Shown: positions 22,449 through 34,169 of the stretch, one piece after another
Position numbering within the stretch: position 1 is the first letter of the stretch
Layout of the letters: every line of letters begins with the position of its first letter
NCBI RefSeq assembly: GCF_030272615.1
Contig: NC_081415.1
Location: 625,579,740-625,643,739, forward strand
DNA length: 64,000 bases
Source of the DNA: Cryptomeria japonica
Lineage: Eukaryota > Streptophyta > Pinopsida > Cupressales > Cupressaceae
Direction: 5' to 3'
Made by a program: the position numbers and the translations under genes
The notes under the pieces: model-generated
What the model was told of the DNA's origin: nothing
What the model saw: only the letters and a program-made list of their open reading frames with translations
Database searches by the model: none

Positions 22449-24611
22449 TGGTGCAGGAGCACCTAATTGTGTAAAACTCCCATTTTTGAGTATTTAATGC
22501 TTTTATGTTTGTAAAGTCTTGTGTTAGGTTTATTATGTTGTTTTAGGTTGTTTTGTGTCATTTTTAGTGGTTTTGATCTCATTTTGGGCTCTAGAGATCA
22601 AGTTTTGCCCTTCAGGCTTTGAGTTGACAATTTTTGGCAAAAATGTGTAAAATTGCCAAAAAGGTCTTCTAATGCCTTCAAGAGAATTGAAACATGTTTG
22701 TTAAGTGTTTTTAGGCATGTCTAAGTTGTTTATACAAGTTGATAAGGCTAGATTGTCAAAAATGCCTATTTGAGCAAGAAAAGTTGTCATTTGGCTGGAA
22801 AAGTTGTCAAAATTGTCATTTTCTTGTAAAATGAAGTTATGGAAGCCTCATGTCCATACTGGGATTGATAAATACTTTGTAAAACTATAAAATAACCTTC
22901 CTTTTCCTTGGACAAGGTTGTAAAATGTAATGACAAATATTTGCTAATGAGGAAAGAACAAAAATCTGGTTTTTACCTTGTTTTTCCTTTCGTCTGAATA
23001 ACAGTCTGTACTATAGCTATGAAAATCCATACTGTACCTTCTTGGAACTGGAAATGTTGATATTATAAAGCTTCCCATGTAATTTTTTTATTGGTTTTTC
23101 ATTTGCAAGGTGGTTGTGTAAAATAGTTTCCTTTTTGTGTAGTTGTCCTGACAAGGATTTTGGGGTTCTAAAATGCATCAACTTGGTTGATCCAGGTCTA
23201 GGATCCCACCAATGGATTTTTCCAAGTTGATTTGTTTGTATATAGTGTACTTATATTTCATTTTGTGCCAGAGAAGTGCTTTGAAGATGCATTTGAGTGG
23301 GAACTAGGCAAGTTGGAGCAACTCGACTAGTTCATGGTTAAAACTCAAAATTTGCACCCAAAAACAATGGGAATGAGCAAAACGAGTGTGGTAGAGGTCT
23401 GGACGTGTGACCAAGGTTGTTTGGCATCACCTTGAAGTGTTAGAATAATCTTGTTCCATTTAGTTATTCTCATTTTGTAAACAAAATAGTGTGTTCACTG
23501 TTTTTGGAAATTATACTTGTAAAATGCTCATGGAATGCTTTAAAGGCATAATCCAAGCCTTGTATTGAAGAAGGCAATGTAATAGGGAAGTTTATTAGTG
23601 TTTTTAAGCCCTCCTTGAGGTGTAATTTCAGTTCAAACACCTTGTGACGCAGGCCCAAAGATGGAGCAGCAGATATGACTGGTAAAGAGACAGTTTTGAC
23701 TGTCATAGTGACTATTTGATTGAGTTTTCACTTGTTTGCCAAGTGTTTGGCAAAATTATTACAAGGCAGAGGCAGCAGTAACATTTTTAAGACATTTCCA
23801 AGGTCTTGTGAAGATCTAGGCACTTGTAGAAGAGCATAAGAATGCAAACCCAAAGACTACATCTCAAAACCCTCGAAAACCCTACTTTTAAGCCCAATTT
23901 TGTGGACAGTCTTCATATCGCCATGACAAAGGTCTAAACCATGAAAATATGTTAGAAAATACCTCGAAACCATCAACCAAGTCAACTTTGTGGAAGGTTT
24001 TACCCATCGTTTAGCAGAATAAGAAAAAAAGTGTGAATTAGGCCTCTACAGGCTAGTAGCCCTTTTTGGTTGCATAACACACAAATGACAATTTTGGTCA
24101 AAATGCTCAAACCCGATTGTAAGGAGGAGTTGGGGGCTTGTGAAACCTTAGGAGAACAATCCTAAATAGTGAGACAAATGCCAAATGGAACCTTGGACAG
24201 TGTGTAGCCCCTTTGGAGGTTTTGGATCCTTGGTTGCCTAGTTGAGTGAGCCAAGGCTATGGGCCTTAAACTAAACTTTGAGCATCAAAACTGGAATAAA
24301 GCCTTACTACCCTTACTTGTCCATGCAAAATATTCCTAAATAAATCTGAAATAGAGGATTTAATGCCAAAGATCAGATATTGAGGGTGCGTTGATGGGTG
24401 GAGTGAGCAATTTGAGTAGATTTGAGCATGAGAGTGAGCCTTCACCAAAAGGGGAGTGTGCTAGGAAAGTGATACATGAGATGCTTGGTACTATAACCAC
24501 AAGAAGGACTTTATAAACACATACAAAAGACTCAAAGAAGTTTTTGGGTAACAAATTGAACCTCTTGAGCAAATTGGCCTTTTGAGCACTTTACTAGCAA
24601 TCTCCGTATCA
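22449..24611 (+). repeat. Gypsy-F 3' LTR
   Basis: 2163 bp matching 15640-17790 end to end, with a TATA box at 22886-22893. It includes a 17-bp segment absent from the 5' LTR near 23275. Confidence 0.94.
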
Positions 24612-24616
24612 CTATC

Positions 24617-27421
24617 CATCCCCCTAAAGCTGCCAGAGAAAGTAGCAAGTGATTAGAATTCATCTTGGCAACAGGAGAAAAGGTCTTGGAGTAATCAATA
24701 CCCTCCATCTAAGAAAACCCCTTTGCAACAAAACAATCCTTATACTTATTAATAGAACCATCTACAACATACTTGGTACGGTACACCCACTTGCACCGAA
24801 CCAACTTTCTACCTTTCGGAAGAGTACAAAGATCCCAAGTATGATTCTTCATCAAAGAAGAATACTCCTCATCCATGGCCCTATCCCACTCTAGGTGACC
24901 TGTCACCTCTAAATTTTTTTTAGGATCATCTGAAATGGCATGACTCAGAAGACTAGAACCAGATGTCTGTGCACAAGTGCAACGAGTGTCAGAAGGATCA
25001 CCGGCCATAGAACCAACAACATCAACTGTAAACTGAGCCCACTTGGGCAAAGGCTGAGCGGTGGGTGGTGGTAGTGGTGGTGATGGTGGACCATCATCTG
25101 CATCATCCTCAAAGAAGAAGGAATCCTCAAAAGATGAAGAGGGAGTAGGAGGCAGTGAGGGAGAAGTTGGTGATGGAGAATCCATCTGAGGAAAGTGCTC
25201 ATCAAACTAGATATCCCACCCAAACCTCTCAGGAATCATGATCAAACAACCTATATACCTTAACATCCTCACAGTAGCCAACAAAAATGAGTGGTCGACT
25301 CTTCCTCTCCATGGATTTCCTCTGAGCATCTGGAATAAATGCCCAAGCCTCACTACCAAAAACTCAGAATGAAGAAACATTAGGCTTGACATGGGACCAA
25401 GCCTCCTTAGGGGTCAACTGGCACAATGCCTTATGAGGCATCCAATTATGAATATAAGTGGCACAATTAACTGCCTCAGCCCAAAAAGAAGGCTGCATAG
25501 AATGTGATTGAAGCATACAATTGGCCATTTCCCTCAGTGTTCTGTTCTTTCTCTTAGTAACACCATTTTGCTGAGGGGTGTGAGGAACTGATAACTAATG
25601 CTGCAAACCATGCTCTGTACAGAAATTTGTAAAAGCCCGATTTACATAATCTCTCCCATTATCTGTGCATATCCTCTTTATAGAAAGACCAGATTGCTTC
25701 TCTACAAATGCCTTAAAGACTCAAAATGAATCGAAGACATCATACTTGTATTTAAGAAAGTACACCCATGTATGTATGGAGAAGTCATCAATGAAAGTGA
25801 GCACATACTTGGACCCTGAAAAAGATGAAGTCAGAAAGGACATAAGTTCACTGTGGATCAAATCCAAGGGTGCCTTAGCGCAGGTGGCTCTGCCTATAGG
25901 AAAAGGATCATGGTCATGCTTTCTAAGTGCACAACCTTGACATACACCATCATTACAGGATATCTAAGGGATCCTAATAACAAGTGCTTGTGTGCTCATC
26001 TATTGTAAGTATTTGTAGTTGACATGGCCAAAACGCTCATGCCAAAGTCTGCTCACTGAATTTGCATGTGCTATAAGAGAAACACCTAAACCACCAGGAC
26101 TCTCAAAGCCATCAAACTGGTATAACTGGGAATTAGGATCAACACTTCCAGTAGCTACAACCAAATTAGGATCATGGAGCTCTCTAATAACCACGTCATG
26201 TGGTGAGAACTCAATTGTTTTACTAGTGACGGAATGACAAATCTGATAAACAGAGAGGAGGTTTGTCGAAATGTCAGGAACCAAAAGAACATCCTAAAAC
26301 AACCACCTGTTAATGGAACAGAACCTGAAACTAAAACTGAAAGTTGTGCTAAGTCACCAACTATAATTTGTAAAGTAGTACTGTGAGCAAGTGAGGTAAC
26401 AAGCTACGGTGAGTGTGTCATGTAGTGAGAAGCCTCATAATCAATAATCCAAGTGGATGTAGAAGGAATACCTTGTCCAAAAAGAGCATGTCCTTTCCCA
26501 GTAGAAGAGGAAGATGGAGGCTTATGAGTAGAAATATGATGCTACTGCATGGCTTCCTCCAAAGCCTCTAATCTTTTCCAACAGTGAAACTGGATGACCT
26601 TCTTTGCCACAGAAAATGCAAAGTTCATCTGATTTCTTCTTAGTCTTGGAGGAAGGCTCACTAGACTTAGAAGAGTGCTCATGTTTGGGATAAGACTTCA
26701 GTTTGTAATTAGACTTAGGTGGTGGCTTGGAGGGACGCTCACTGCTAGCTGAATCCTTCTTAGGCTTCGATTTTTCATTCTTGTTCTCTTTAGATGTCTG
26801 AGCAACCAATGCTTTCGGATTTGATCCTGTGAGAGTGTCCAACTGAGATAGGTGAGCCTGCTCATGAGTCAAGCGATCACATAACACATCAAAATTAGGC
26901 ATGGTGAAGCGTGTACCCAATGCATCCATAGTAGAATAAAATGTGGAAGCAAATATCTGATAGGGACCTCAAATCTTAGAGAGAATCGGGTAGATACACT
27001 CTAGGTCTGTCTTATATTTACCACAACTGTGTAGGATAGATTTGGTGGTTTTAAACTTGTTCAGAAAGTCCTCAATGTGAGGAAAAGACTCGAGTAAAAA
27101 GGAAGAGATCTTTGCCTCAATCTGTAATGCTCTGAACTCATTGATAGTACCAAAGAGAGTTTCAAATTTGGACCACATAGCCCAAGGAGTGAGCAAACCA
27201 TCAAGGTGAAAAAGCAAGCTATCTAAAATATGTAAGGAGATGACACCCATAACCTCATCCATCTTATTCTAGTGCTGAAGAAACTCAAAAGGATGTTGCA
27301 ACATCGGTTGACCTGCATCCAAATAGGACCACAACCCTCTTGATCTGAGAAGCCTCATCATACGAGCTTTCCAGATATGATAGTTCTAGGATGTAAGAAG
27401 CTCAACTGAAGAATCTTCCAT
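24617..27421 (-). pseudogene. Copia-E gag, protease, integrase and N-terminal reverse transcriptase
   Basis: On the minus strand from ATG 27421: a UBN2-type gag (HIWKARMM, QIEAKISSFLLESF, GTRFTMPNFDVLCDRLTHEQ), then a zinc knuckle CIFCGKEGH near 26610 that shifts frame. Next is a protease relic where DSG has become DYE (near 26440), the GAG-pre-integrase WHERFGHVNY (near 26035), and integrase with FIDDFS, TDNGRDY and TPQQNGV (25300-25900). Reverse transcriptase begins with HLEWDRAMDEEYSSL (near 24900) up to the Gypsy-F insertion at 24616. Many stops are present. It continues at 14416-15639. Confidence 0.9.
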
Positions 27422-28542
27422 GTGTACCTCGACCTACTCTTGATTTTTTAATTAAGTGATCATTCAAACTAGACAGAAGATGCAGAAGGGTTTTTTTTGT
27501 TTTTTTGTTTAGTTTATGTGTTTTGATTTTCTGAAGTAAATTACATAAAATAGTAAAAAAATAACACCCCCCATAATATGTAAAACAAAAAACCAGTACA
27601 ATCTGAGAGCCGGAAAAGAAGACAAGAGCAAAGAAAATGTGTCAGACACTATCTTTTGTACTTGGTGATTTTTATGGAAAAAATAACTCCAAATCTAAGA
27701 AGGGCTCTCCAAGACCTTTCTGACGCCTATTCGGTTTCCAAAAATGGAGTCCGTTTGCCCAAGTTATGGCTCCCGAAGTGCAGAAAAGAGCGCTGACTTG
27801 GACAACAAAAAATAGGTACTATATGAAAAAATCAGCAAATCTCACCTCCAGATTTGAGTAGAGATCAAAAAGATCTTTCTGGCGCCTATTCATTTTCGAA
27901 AAACCGACTCTGTTTACCCAAGTTAGGACAAAAAAACCTCCCCCTAGTCAAAAGGCTTGCAAGAAGAAGCAAGAGGAGGAGAGGTGGCGAAGGTGGTGCT
28001 CTGGCTGGGCGGTGGCTTCGAGTGGCGATGAGGCAGTGGTGGAGGTCGGGCGGCAGTTGGGCGCTGAGCAGTGGGTGGTGGCAGCCGAGTGGAAGGTGGT
28101 CAGGCGGTTAAGAGACCGTTGCGGCTGCTGGTAGGCTGACGGCAGCAGGCGGTGGGAGACTGCCCATCATGGTGGTCTTGGAGACTGTCTATAGCTCCAC
28201 AGAATGTCGTGTGATGATTGGGCCTTAGCAAGTCGTTAAACTGCCAAAAAAATGATTTTTTTTTTTTTTTAAAAAAATTTTGTCTCGAAAAATGTCCCTG
28301 TAAGGGCCAAAAAAAATAAAAAATCTAGAGCTAAAGTTGTCCAAACTGGACAAATTTAATATGAAAATGGGGGTTTTGGGGTGTTCTAAGCTCAATGGTG
28401 AGGTCCATTTGAGCTCAAAATGACCAGAAACAAAAAAGATACCCCAGATCCAAACTAAAAAACCTCTGAAAAAAAAAATGAAACCCTTGCCTTTAGAGAA
28501 AATCTTTTGAAAAGAAATCAGGGACAAGCAACAATATATTTA
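27422..28542 (-). other. Copia-E leader with a GC-rich patch
   Basis: Non-coding leader between the primer-binding site and gag. It contains an approximately 160-bp tandem repeat (similar blocks at 27711-27775 and 27871-27935). A GC-rich patch at about 27970-28170 contrasts sharply with the AT-rich surroundings. Reading frames there are low-complexity. Confidence 0.6.
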
Positions 28543-28555
28543 GGGTCTGATACCA
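28543..28555 (-). other. Copia-E primer-binding site
   Basis: TGGTATCAGACCC on the minus strand, next to the LTR; initiator-Met tRNA type. Confidence 0.85.
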
Positions 28556-28907
28556 TGAAGAAGTTGAGAATGTACAACTTCTAAGATCCCAAGAGCATCT
28601 GCAAGCAAAATACCTGTCACAAGAGAAGATTGGAGACAAAACACAAAATGGGCTCTGAAGAAAAAGATTATCATTCAGAGAGGGAATGAAAAAGAAAATT
28701 ACAATACAATCCTTATGATAGGAGAATATGAAACCCTAAAGATGTGCGACCCTAAAGAATCCCTAAAGGGATAAAGAGTATTTAATAATTAGAATAATTA
28801 TTAAATACCTACAACATTATTAAATACCTAAGTTTATCTTCAGCGTAGAGTATAATAGACTAATAATTAAATAAATAATTATTAGCTAATACAAGATAAC
28901 TCTAACA
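28556..28907 (-). repeat. Copia-E 5' LTR
   Basis: 352 bp, TGTTAGAG...CTTCTTCA on the minus strand. It has no solo LTR insertion and so serves as the empty-site control for 12631-14085. Confidence 0.94.
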
Positions 28908-28912
28908 ATTAA

Positions 28913-31480
28913 TTAAATAATTCATTAATTATTTAATTAATCTAATTTTTATTCTTCTAAACTAATTTTATCATCATCTTTCATCAATTTTAATTATTCA
29001 ATTTCCATCCAATCATTTAATCATGCAACTTCCCTCTCTTTAAAATTAATTGAATATTTAATTATTTAATTAATTACGAGTTACAAATTTAATTAAATAA
29101 TCTTTAATATTTAATTAAATTCAATTTCAGGTTTCTAATAATTAAATAATTTCTTTAAGTTATTTAATTATCTAACATTCTTTTCTAATTTAAAAATTCA
29201 AAATATTCTCCAGATTCTAAATTCAATTAATTTCAAATAATGTGCATGTCATTTGGTATTTCCCGAAATCCAAATTTAAATCAAAATGCAAATCAAACAC
29301 AATTCCATGCTAATTTCCTACAACACATGCTACAATCCTAACTGGCGCTGACTCTAAGTTCAACTGTCAATCACCTTTTTTGACTAGGCAATCAATTCAG
29401 TCAACTAATTAGTTAACTCAATTAACTCCTCAATCACCATTTAACTCATCAATCAACTTTTTTTAACAGACTCATCTAATCAGTTATCTCCTTAGTCTAT
29501 CCAATTCATTGATCAATCTATTTAGTCAACTCATCAATCAAATGAGTTTAACTATCAATCGATTTGAGTTATTCTCTCAATCAGCTTTATCTTAAACAAT
29601 TTCAACCATTGATCAATTTAGTTCCTAGGAATGCATCTTGATCATTCAAATTCTCCTCCCAAAATCTATAAATCTAGCATCAATCCTTCATTTTCAATAA
29701 TCACGATCTTCAAATTCTTGTGTCACATTGCAGGTTAATAACACAACACTGAGAGCCATAATTCCACAAGAAGTAGAAGGACAATGGAAGCGACATTGCA
29801 ATAGGAAGTTTAATTAGTTTATCTTATTTATCTTATTTCCACACTTTCATCGATATTATGAAATCTGTTAATTGGATAGGGCTTTGTGATTTCCCTTTAA
29901 TCTAATTAGCCTAGTTTTGATGAAATTTCTTGTAATACATCTGGCAAACCTAATGTGAACATGACAACTTTTTGATTCTTTTATTTTTCTCTATTTTACA
30001 AGAAACGTGTATAGATTTTCACATTAACACTCAAAATTTGACATTCGTGTCCATATTCAGCATTCAGTCAACCAATTACGCATTCATGCCCAGATTTCCT
30101 CATTCGCCATTACAATTTTTTCATTCGTCATAACAATTTCACATTTGTAAAAAATAATAATAATAATTTTTACTATTTCGTATTTGTCATCTTACTGTTT
30201 TTCATTTGTCATAACAATTTTGCATTTGTTAATATATATATTACTATTTCGCAATCATCTAGTTAGGATTGCGTATTTGACTATTTATTCTAGTCTGTTT
30301 TGTTTTTTCTTCTTAATTTTCTCTGTGTTACTAATGGTCTACTGCAACATGTGGCAAAATTGGAATATATCAAAGGTGTTTCAATCAGTCAAAGGCAAAA
30401 GTGAAACCTCAAACTACTAATTACTTGCTTGTAGAGGTAGATTAGGCATGTCTTCATTTTTCTAGCATAGAAAATCTTTCAATTGGTGCTTTAAATTAAT
30501 CAATGTCTTTTGTGTTTGGGACACTTGTGCTCATGAGTGGACATGCTCCCAACACACACTATCCTCTCCCTGGGCTTTTGTGGTCCTAAGTACAAGAGAA
30601 AAGTGTTAGCGATGCTCATTTTTTTCTTTTTTATTAGAGTGTCTGCCTCTCGAGAAGCCCATTAGATCAGTGAGAGGGAATGACCCAAGTGGTACTTCTT
30701 TAGCCCGCTATATAAATTAATAAGTTAGGCGACTGCTTGGTGACATTTATCTACACCGATGGTTCCCTTAGTATCCACATTCATGTGAGATGCGTAAAAA
30801 TCCTTTAACAAGGACTGTTACAGGCTCTTAAGTGAGTCACTGTCACATGAGTAGACACCAAGTTTTGTTGAAGTTCCCCCACTATGAACCATATATTTTT
30901 AGAAGCCAAAAATCCCTCTATTTGCTAGCATAGGAGGTTAGACCTCTAAAGTCATCCCACAATCTCACAGTTCAAAGTTGAGATAGAAAGTTACCCTAGA
31001 TCTCCGGGTCTTTAGGAATTCAAAGTTTGGTATGCTCGAGAAGTGGGTGTCATGGTGGGGGAGCCAGTTCTAATAAACTTCTAGGCTATCCACTTTGAAT
31101 AAGTGTGGCTCAGATTTAATCCACAATGGGAATCCACTAGATATTGTCTTTTTCCAACCTAGGAGTTTGTACTTGAATGTGTTCTTAATTTGTTCAAAAA
31201 TCAAACAACCATTATGTATTTTGTGCTTTCAACACAAAAAAAATTTGTACAACAAATATTTGCATTCTAACAAGGTCACAAAACAACAACTTGGTCACCA
31301 AAGGCTTCAACAGAGTTCTCAAAATTAAAACTTAGCTCAAACACAAGATTAGTTGTGAAAGTTCATGTTGTCTCATTTACCTTTTGTGATCAAAACAATT
31401 TATCAAAACCAACTTCAAAGAGTCCCATTTAAAATCCATCCTTATCATGCCAAAGTGTTGAATACTTCCAAGAATCCCCC
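28913..31480 (+). repeat. Gypsy-G0 5' LTR (continued) and leader
   Basis: Continues the LTR begun at 12319 after removal of Copia-E. A TTAATTAAAT-rich U3 is followed by a TATA box (CTATAAAT, 29666-29673), as in the solo LTRs at 2011 and 12631. The 3' edge of the LTR is not resolved; a CA followed by TGGTGGGGGAGCC near 31050-31065 is a candidate junction with a primer-binding site, but I cannot match the tRNA. The reading frame at 30184-30420 is not supported. No other gene is visible. Confidence 0.4.
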
Positions 31481-31717
31481 ATGCATATCCAAACTTCTAC
31501 CTTGTGTCAAGAGGACAATCCAAAGTCAGAACAAATGAGTCCTAGAAAAAATCAAGATCAAGAACAAACTGTTCCATCCCATCCATTTTTTGACCAAGAT
31601 CCCACCTATCAAGAACCTTATGAACATCCCCTCATTCTTTTGTATTACATTCACAATGATCCCCTTCCATCTCAAGAGAAAAGTGTCCTTCCAACTCCCA
31701 TTTAGCACCCATCTCCT
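31481..31717 (+). pseudogene. Gypsy-G0 internal coding remnant, left piece
   Basis: A Gln/Pro/Asp-rich stretch (74 codons to the stop at 31703) with repeated QDQ and HP motifs. It is interrupted by LARD-1 at 31718 and continues at 38503 with the same composition. No domain is recognised in this piece. Confidence 0.4.
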
Positions 31718-31781
31718 TGTTGGCATATGGACACTCCAATGAGACATTGTGTGTGATTGAAGGTTTTGTCATTGATGGTAA

Positions 31782-31948
31782 CCTTACAATCCTATGGCAC
31801 TGGCAAGACATTATACTGGCAAAGCATTACTCAGGAAACCTTACAATCCTATGGCACCGGCAAGACATTATACCGGCAAAGCATGACTCAGGCAACCTTG
31901 CAATCCTATGGCACCGGCAAGACATTATACCGGCAAAGCATTACTCAA
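31782..31948 (+). repeat. 57-bp tandem repeats in the LARD-1 LTR
   Basis: Three units built on CCTTACAATCCTATGGCAC and GGCAAGACATTATACCGGCA, located in U3 before the TATA box; the third is slightly shorter. The same array lies in the 3' LTR (37645-37811). U3 repeats of this kind often act as enhancers in plant retroelements. Confidence 0.9.
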
Positions 31949-32586
31949 ACAAGACAGTGCATCGGCATTAGCAAGATCAATCTACACCGGCACCGGCACA
32001 GAAAAGAACATGTATACCAGCACTGAGGCCGACATGATTTTTGATATGTAATATTTTGTTTATTATTGTAAGCCGACTTAGAAAATTGTAAAATGACTCT
32101 TGTATATAAAAGAGATCATTGTAAGCATTTGTAGGATATGGATAGGAATCATAAATAAATTATAAGGCAAACCTAATGCGCGAATTGTAGGTCAAGGGTA
32201 TATGTAAAGAACAGAGCAAGAACCGGTACTGAATTTGGCATTGAAGATGCTATTGTAAAGGAGTACAGAATATTGGATTTGTGTAAATCCTCATTGTAAG
32301 TCAGTGTGACTTCTTATTGAGCAGTGAGCTCTAGGCAGTTGGCCTTCCTGCATGTGCAGGCCCCTATTGTAAGTAATATTCTCTTATTGGCCAGTAAGTG
32401 AATATTGTGGGTCACAAATCCCACCGAGGTTTTTACCACACCAGGTTTCCTCATTAAACATCTTGTGTTATGGTGTTCTTTTCATGTGGATGTTTTTGAT
32501 TCTGTTATTTGCATTAATTCTTGCATACCGGTATACTGTTACTTTATGTTCTGCATATTCAATTTTAAGAAAATTTCATTACCGGT

Positions 32587-32620
32587 CAGATACTGATTCA
32601 CCCCCCCCTTTCAGTATCTG
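32587..32620 (+). other. Hairpin with C-tract loop at the LTR end
   Basis: Perfect 10-bp arms CAGATACTGA (32587-32596) and TCAGTATCTG (32611-32620) around a loop TTCACCCCCCCCTT, ending 14 bp before the LTR terminus. Related hairpins with different arms occur in Copia-A and Copia-B. Confidence 0.7.
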
Positions 32621-32636
32621 TGGGAACCCTAACAAT

Positions 32637-32649
32637 TGGTATTAGAGCC
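32637..32649 (+). other. LARD-1 primer-binding site
   Basis: TGGTATTAGAGCC, two bases after the 5' LTR; one mismatch from the initiator-Met form. Confidence 0.85.
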
Positions 32650-32705
32650 TGGTCCTCTATTTTCAGAAGCCTAATAGCTTGAGGAAGATCTTGATACCGG
32701 TAAAG

Positions 32706-33866
32706 ATGGAAAATCTGATGAAGCAACTTGAAGGAGCTCTTACTGACTATGATGCAGAGAAGTTAAAAAATATCAAATTAGAAGATGATTTAAAAGCAAC
32801 TCAGGACATTATTCAGGCACTTCAAGAAAATCTTACTATTACAAGGAATAAGAGAAGAGAACTTTGTGAAAAATTGTAAAATGAGAATGATGAAAAGGAA
32901 TCACTAAATGATATGATAAGCAAATTGAAACAAGAAATCATGACAAAAAAAAATGAAATGTAGTACATGACTATGAGATTTTGCAAAGAGATTGAGGACA
33001 GAAAGAAGAATGAAGAAGAATTGACCAGAAGACTAAGTGATACATCAAATGAGAACACAAGACATAGCTATGAAAATGACATGTTGAAGATAGATCTGAT
33101 GCATACTCAGAATGACTCAAATGAACTAATGAGACAAAAAGAAATCTTGGAAAGGGAATTGGAAACTGCAAATCAACACAAAGAAAAATTCAAAAAAAGC
33201 TCAGAAGAACTTGGTACCTTATTGAAGAATCAAAAACCCAAAGGTGACACTTCTGGAATTGGATTTGAAGTTGGAGAAAGCTCTGGTACTGCAAATATCC
33301 AGGATCACAGCAAACCAGTAAGACCTTCTAATACTTACAAATTCAATGGAAAATGCTTTAACTATAATAAATATGGTCATAGGGCGAATGAATGTAGATC
33401 TAGGAATTATCAAAACATCAATCCTCCCACTAGTCAATGCACCAAATGCAACAAAATTGGTCATAACTCTGAAAATTCTAGAATGAATGTAAGATGTTAT
33501 GTTTGTGGAAGATTTGGTCATTTATCAAATAAATGCAGAACAAAAACCGGCATAGGTTATGGGAAAGCTATTCAGAAAAATAATGTAACCTATTATGCAT
33601 GTAACAAGATTGGTCATATTGCTAAATTTTGTAGAAGTAAAGGTACACCGGTGGATAACAGAAGTACTAGCTTGAAAGGTAAAGAAAAGGTTGAAGAGGT
33701 TAAGCAAGAATTTTCAAAACAATGGATTAGAAAAGGTGATCTAAATATTGGGGTTACTCCTCCACTGGTAGAAACAACAAATGCTTCACTGATAGGACAA
33801 TATGATGCTCCACCGGTAGGACAAAGCAATGCTCCTCTGGCAGGATGTTCTTCATCAAATTGAAGA
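32706..33866 (+). pseudogene. LARD-1 ORF1: coiled coil plus four zinc knuckles (gag-like)
   Basis: A single frame from ATG 32706 (an in-frame ATG at 32679 is also possible), broken by TAA at 32877 and TAG near 32961. The first ~180 residues are a charged coiled coil (repeated heptads of E/K/L). Four CCHC knuckles follow. The first has its second Cys as Tyr, the second lacks its last Cys, the third is intact (CYVCGRFGHLSNKC, near 33496-33537), and the fourth lacks its first Cys. The tail has repeated SLIGQ/PPVGQ/APLAG units. I do not see the usual Copia UBN2 capsid domain. It probably binds RNA and could package the element RNA into particles of a helper. Confidence 0.8.
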
Positions 33867-34169
33867 AAATTATCTTGAGGGTTTGGCAATCAAATGACAC
33901 ATGTGCTATTATTCCCTCGGTTAGAGAAAAGAAGTTGAAAATATTTCATTACTGGCAAATAAAGTTGAGCTAATACATTATCGGCAAGCAATTAATGTGG
34001 TAGGTAGCAGAAAAGACTTTATAAAATAAGGTTTTTGGCTCCATTTAATTTCACCATGAATTCAAACTTTTAGAGAGCACGAAGATTTCCGAGCTAAGGC
34101 ATTCCGAGCAAAGAGGCAAAGAACTTCAGCAATCAATCCATCCAAAGGTAGAAAAAGGTATTTATCATC

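Larger units (their letters stand above)
15640..24611 (+). mobile_element. Gypsy-F: complete Ty3/gypsy element with a chromodomain-like tail
   Basis: An 8972-bp element with long LTRs (15640-17790 and 22449-24611), ends TGGTG...TATCA, and the duplication CTATC at 15635-15639 and 24612-24616. It lies in the reverse transcriptase of Copia-E, in the opposite orientation. It has an initiator-Met-type primer-binding site, gag, protease, reverse transcriptase, RNase H, integrase and a chromodomain-like segment, then a polypurine tract. The order RT-RNH-INT and the chromodomain place it among chromoviruses. The LTRs differ by roughly 4 percent in the first 150 bp by eye, so it is old, yet younger than its Copia-E host. 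Confidence 0.95.
12374..28907 (-). mobile_element. Copia-E: Ty1/copia retrotransposon carrying two nested insertions
   Basis: A minus-strand Copia element with 352-bp LTRs (12374-14185, itself interrupted, and 28556-28907). It is flanked by the duplication ATTAA at 12369-12373 and 28908-28912. A primer-binding site matching the initiator-Met tRNA lies beside the right LTR, and a polypurine tract (GGGGGG on the minus strand) beside the left one. Gene order on the minus strand is gag, protease, integrase, reverse transcriptase, RNase H. A solo LTR lies in the left LTR and the complete Gypsy-F in the reverse transcriptase. The two LTRs differ at about 14 of 352 positions by eye, so the element is fairly old. 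It is related to Copia-C. Confidence 0.93.
31718..32634 (+). repeat. LARD-1 5' LTR
   Basis: TGTTGGCATATGG...CCCTAACA, 917 bp. It contains three 57-bp tandem units (31782-31838, 31839-31895, 31896-31948), a TATA box (TATATAAAAG, 32103-32112) and a terminal hairpin around a C-tract (32587-32620). Confidence 0.94.

Noticed and set aside
27854-28111. 85-codon Arg/Trp/Gly-rich frame
   Set aside because: Falls in the GC-rich leader patch on the strand opposite to Copia-E; composition only.
31757-32026. Protein with 19-residue repeats
   Set aside because: Produced by the 57-bp tandem units of the LARD-1 LTR, upstream of and overlapping the promoter; not a gene.
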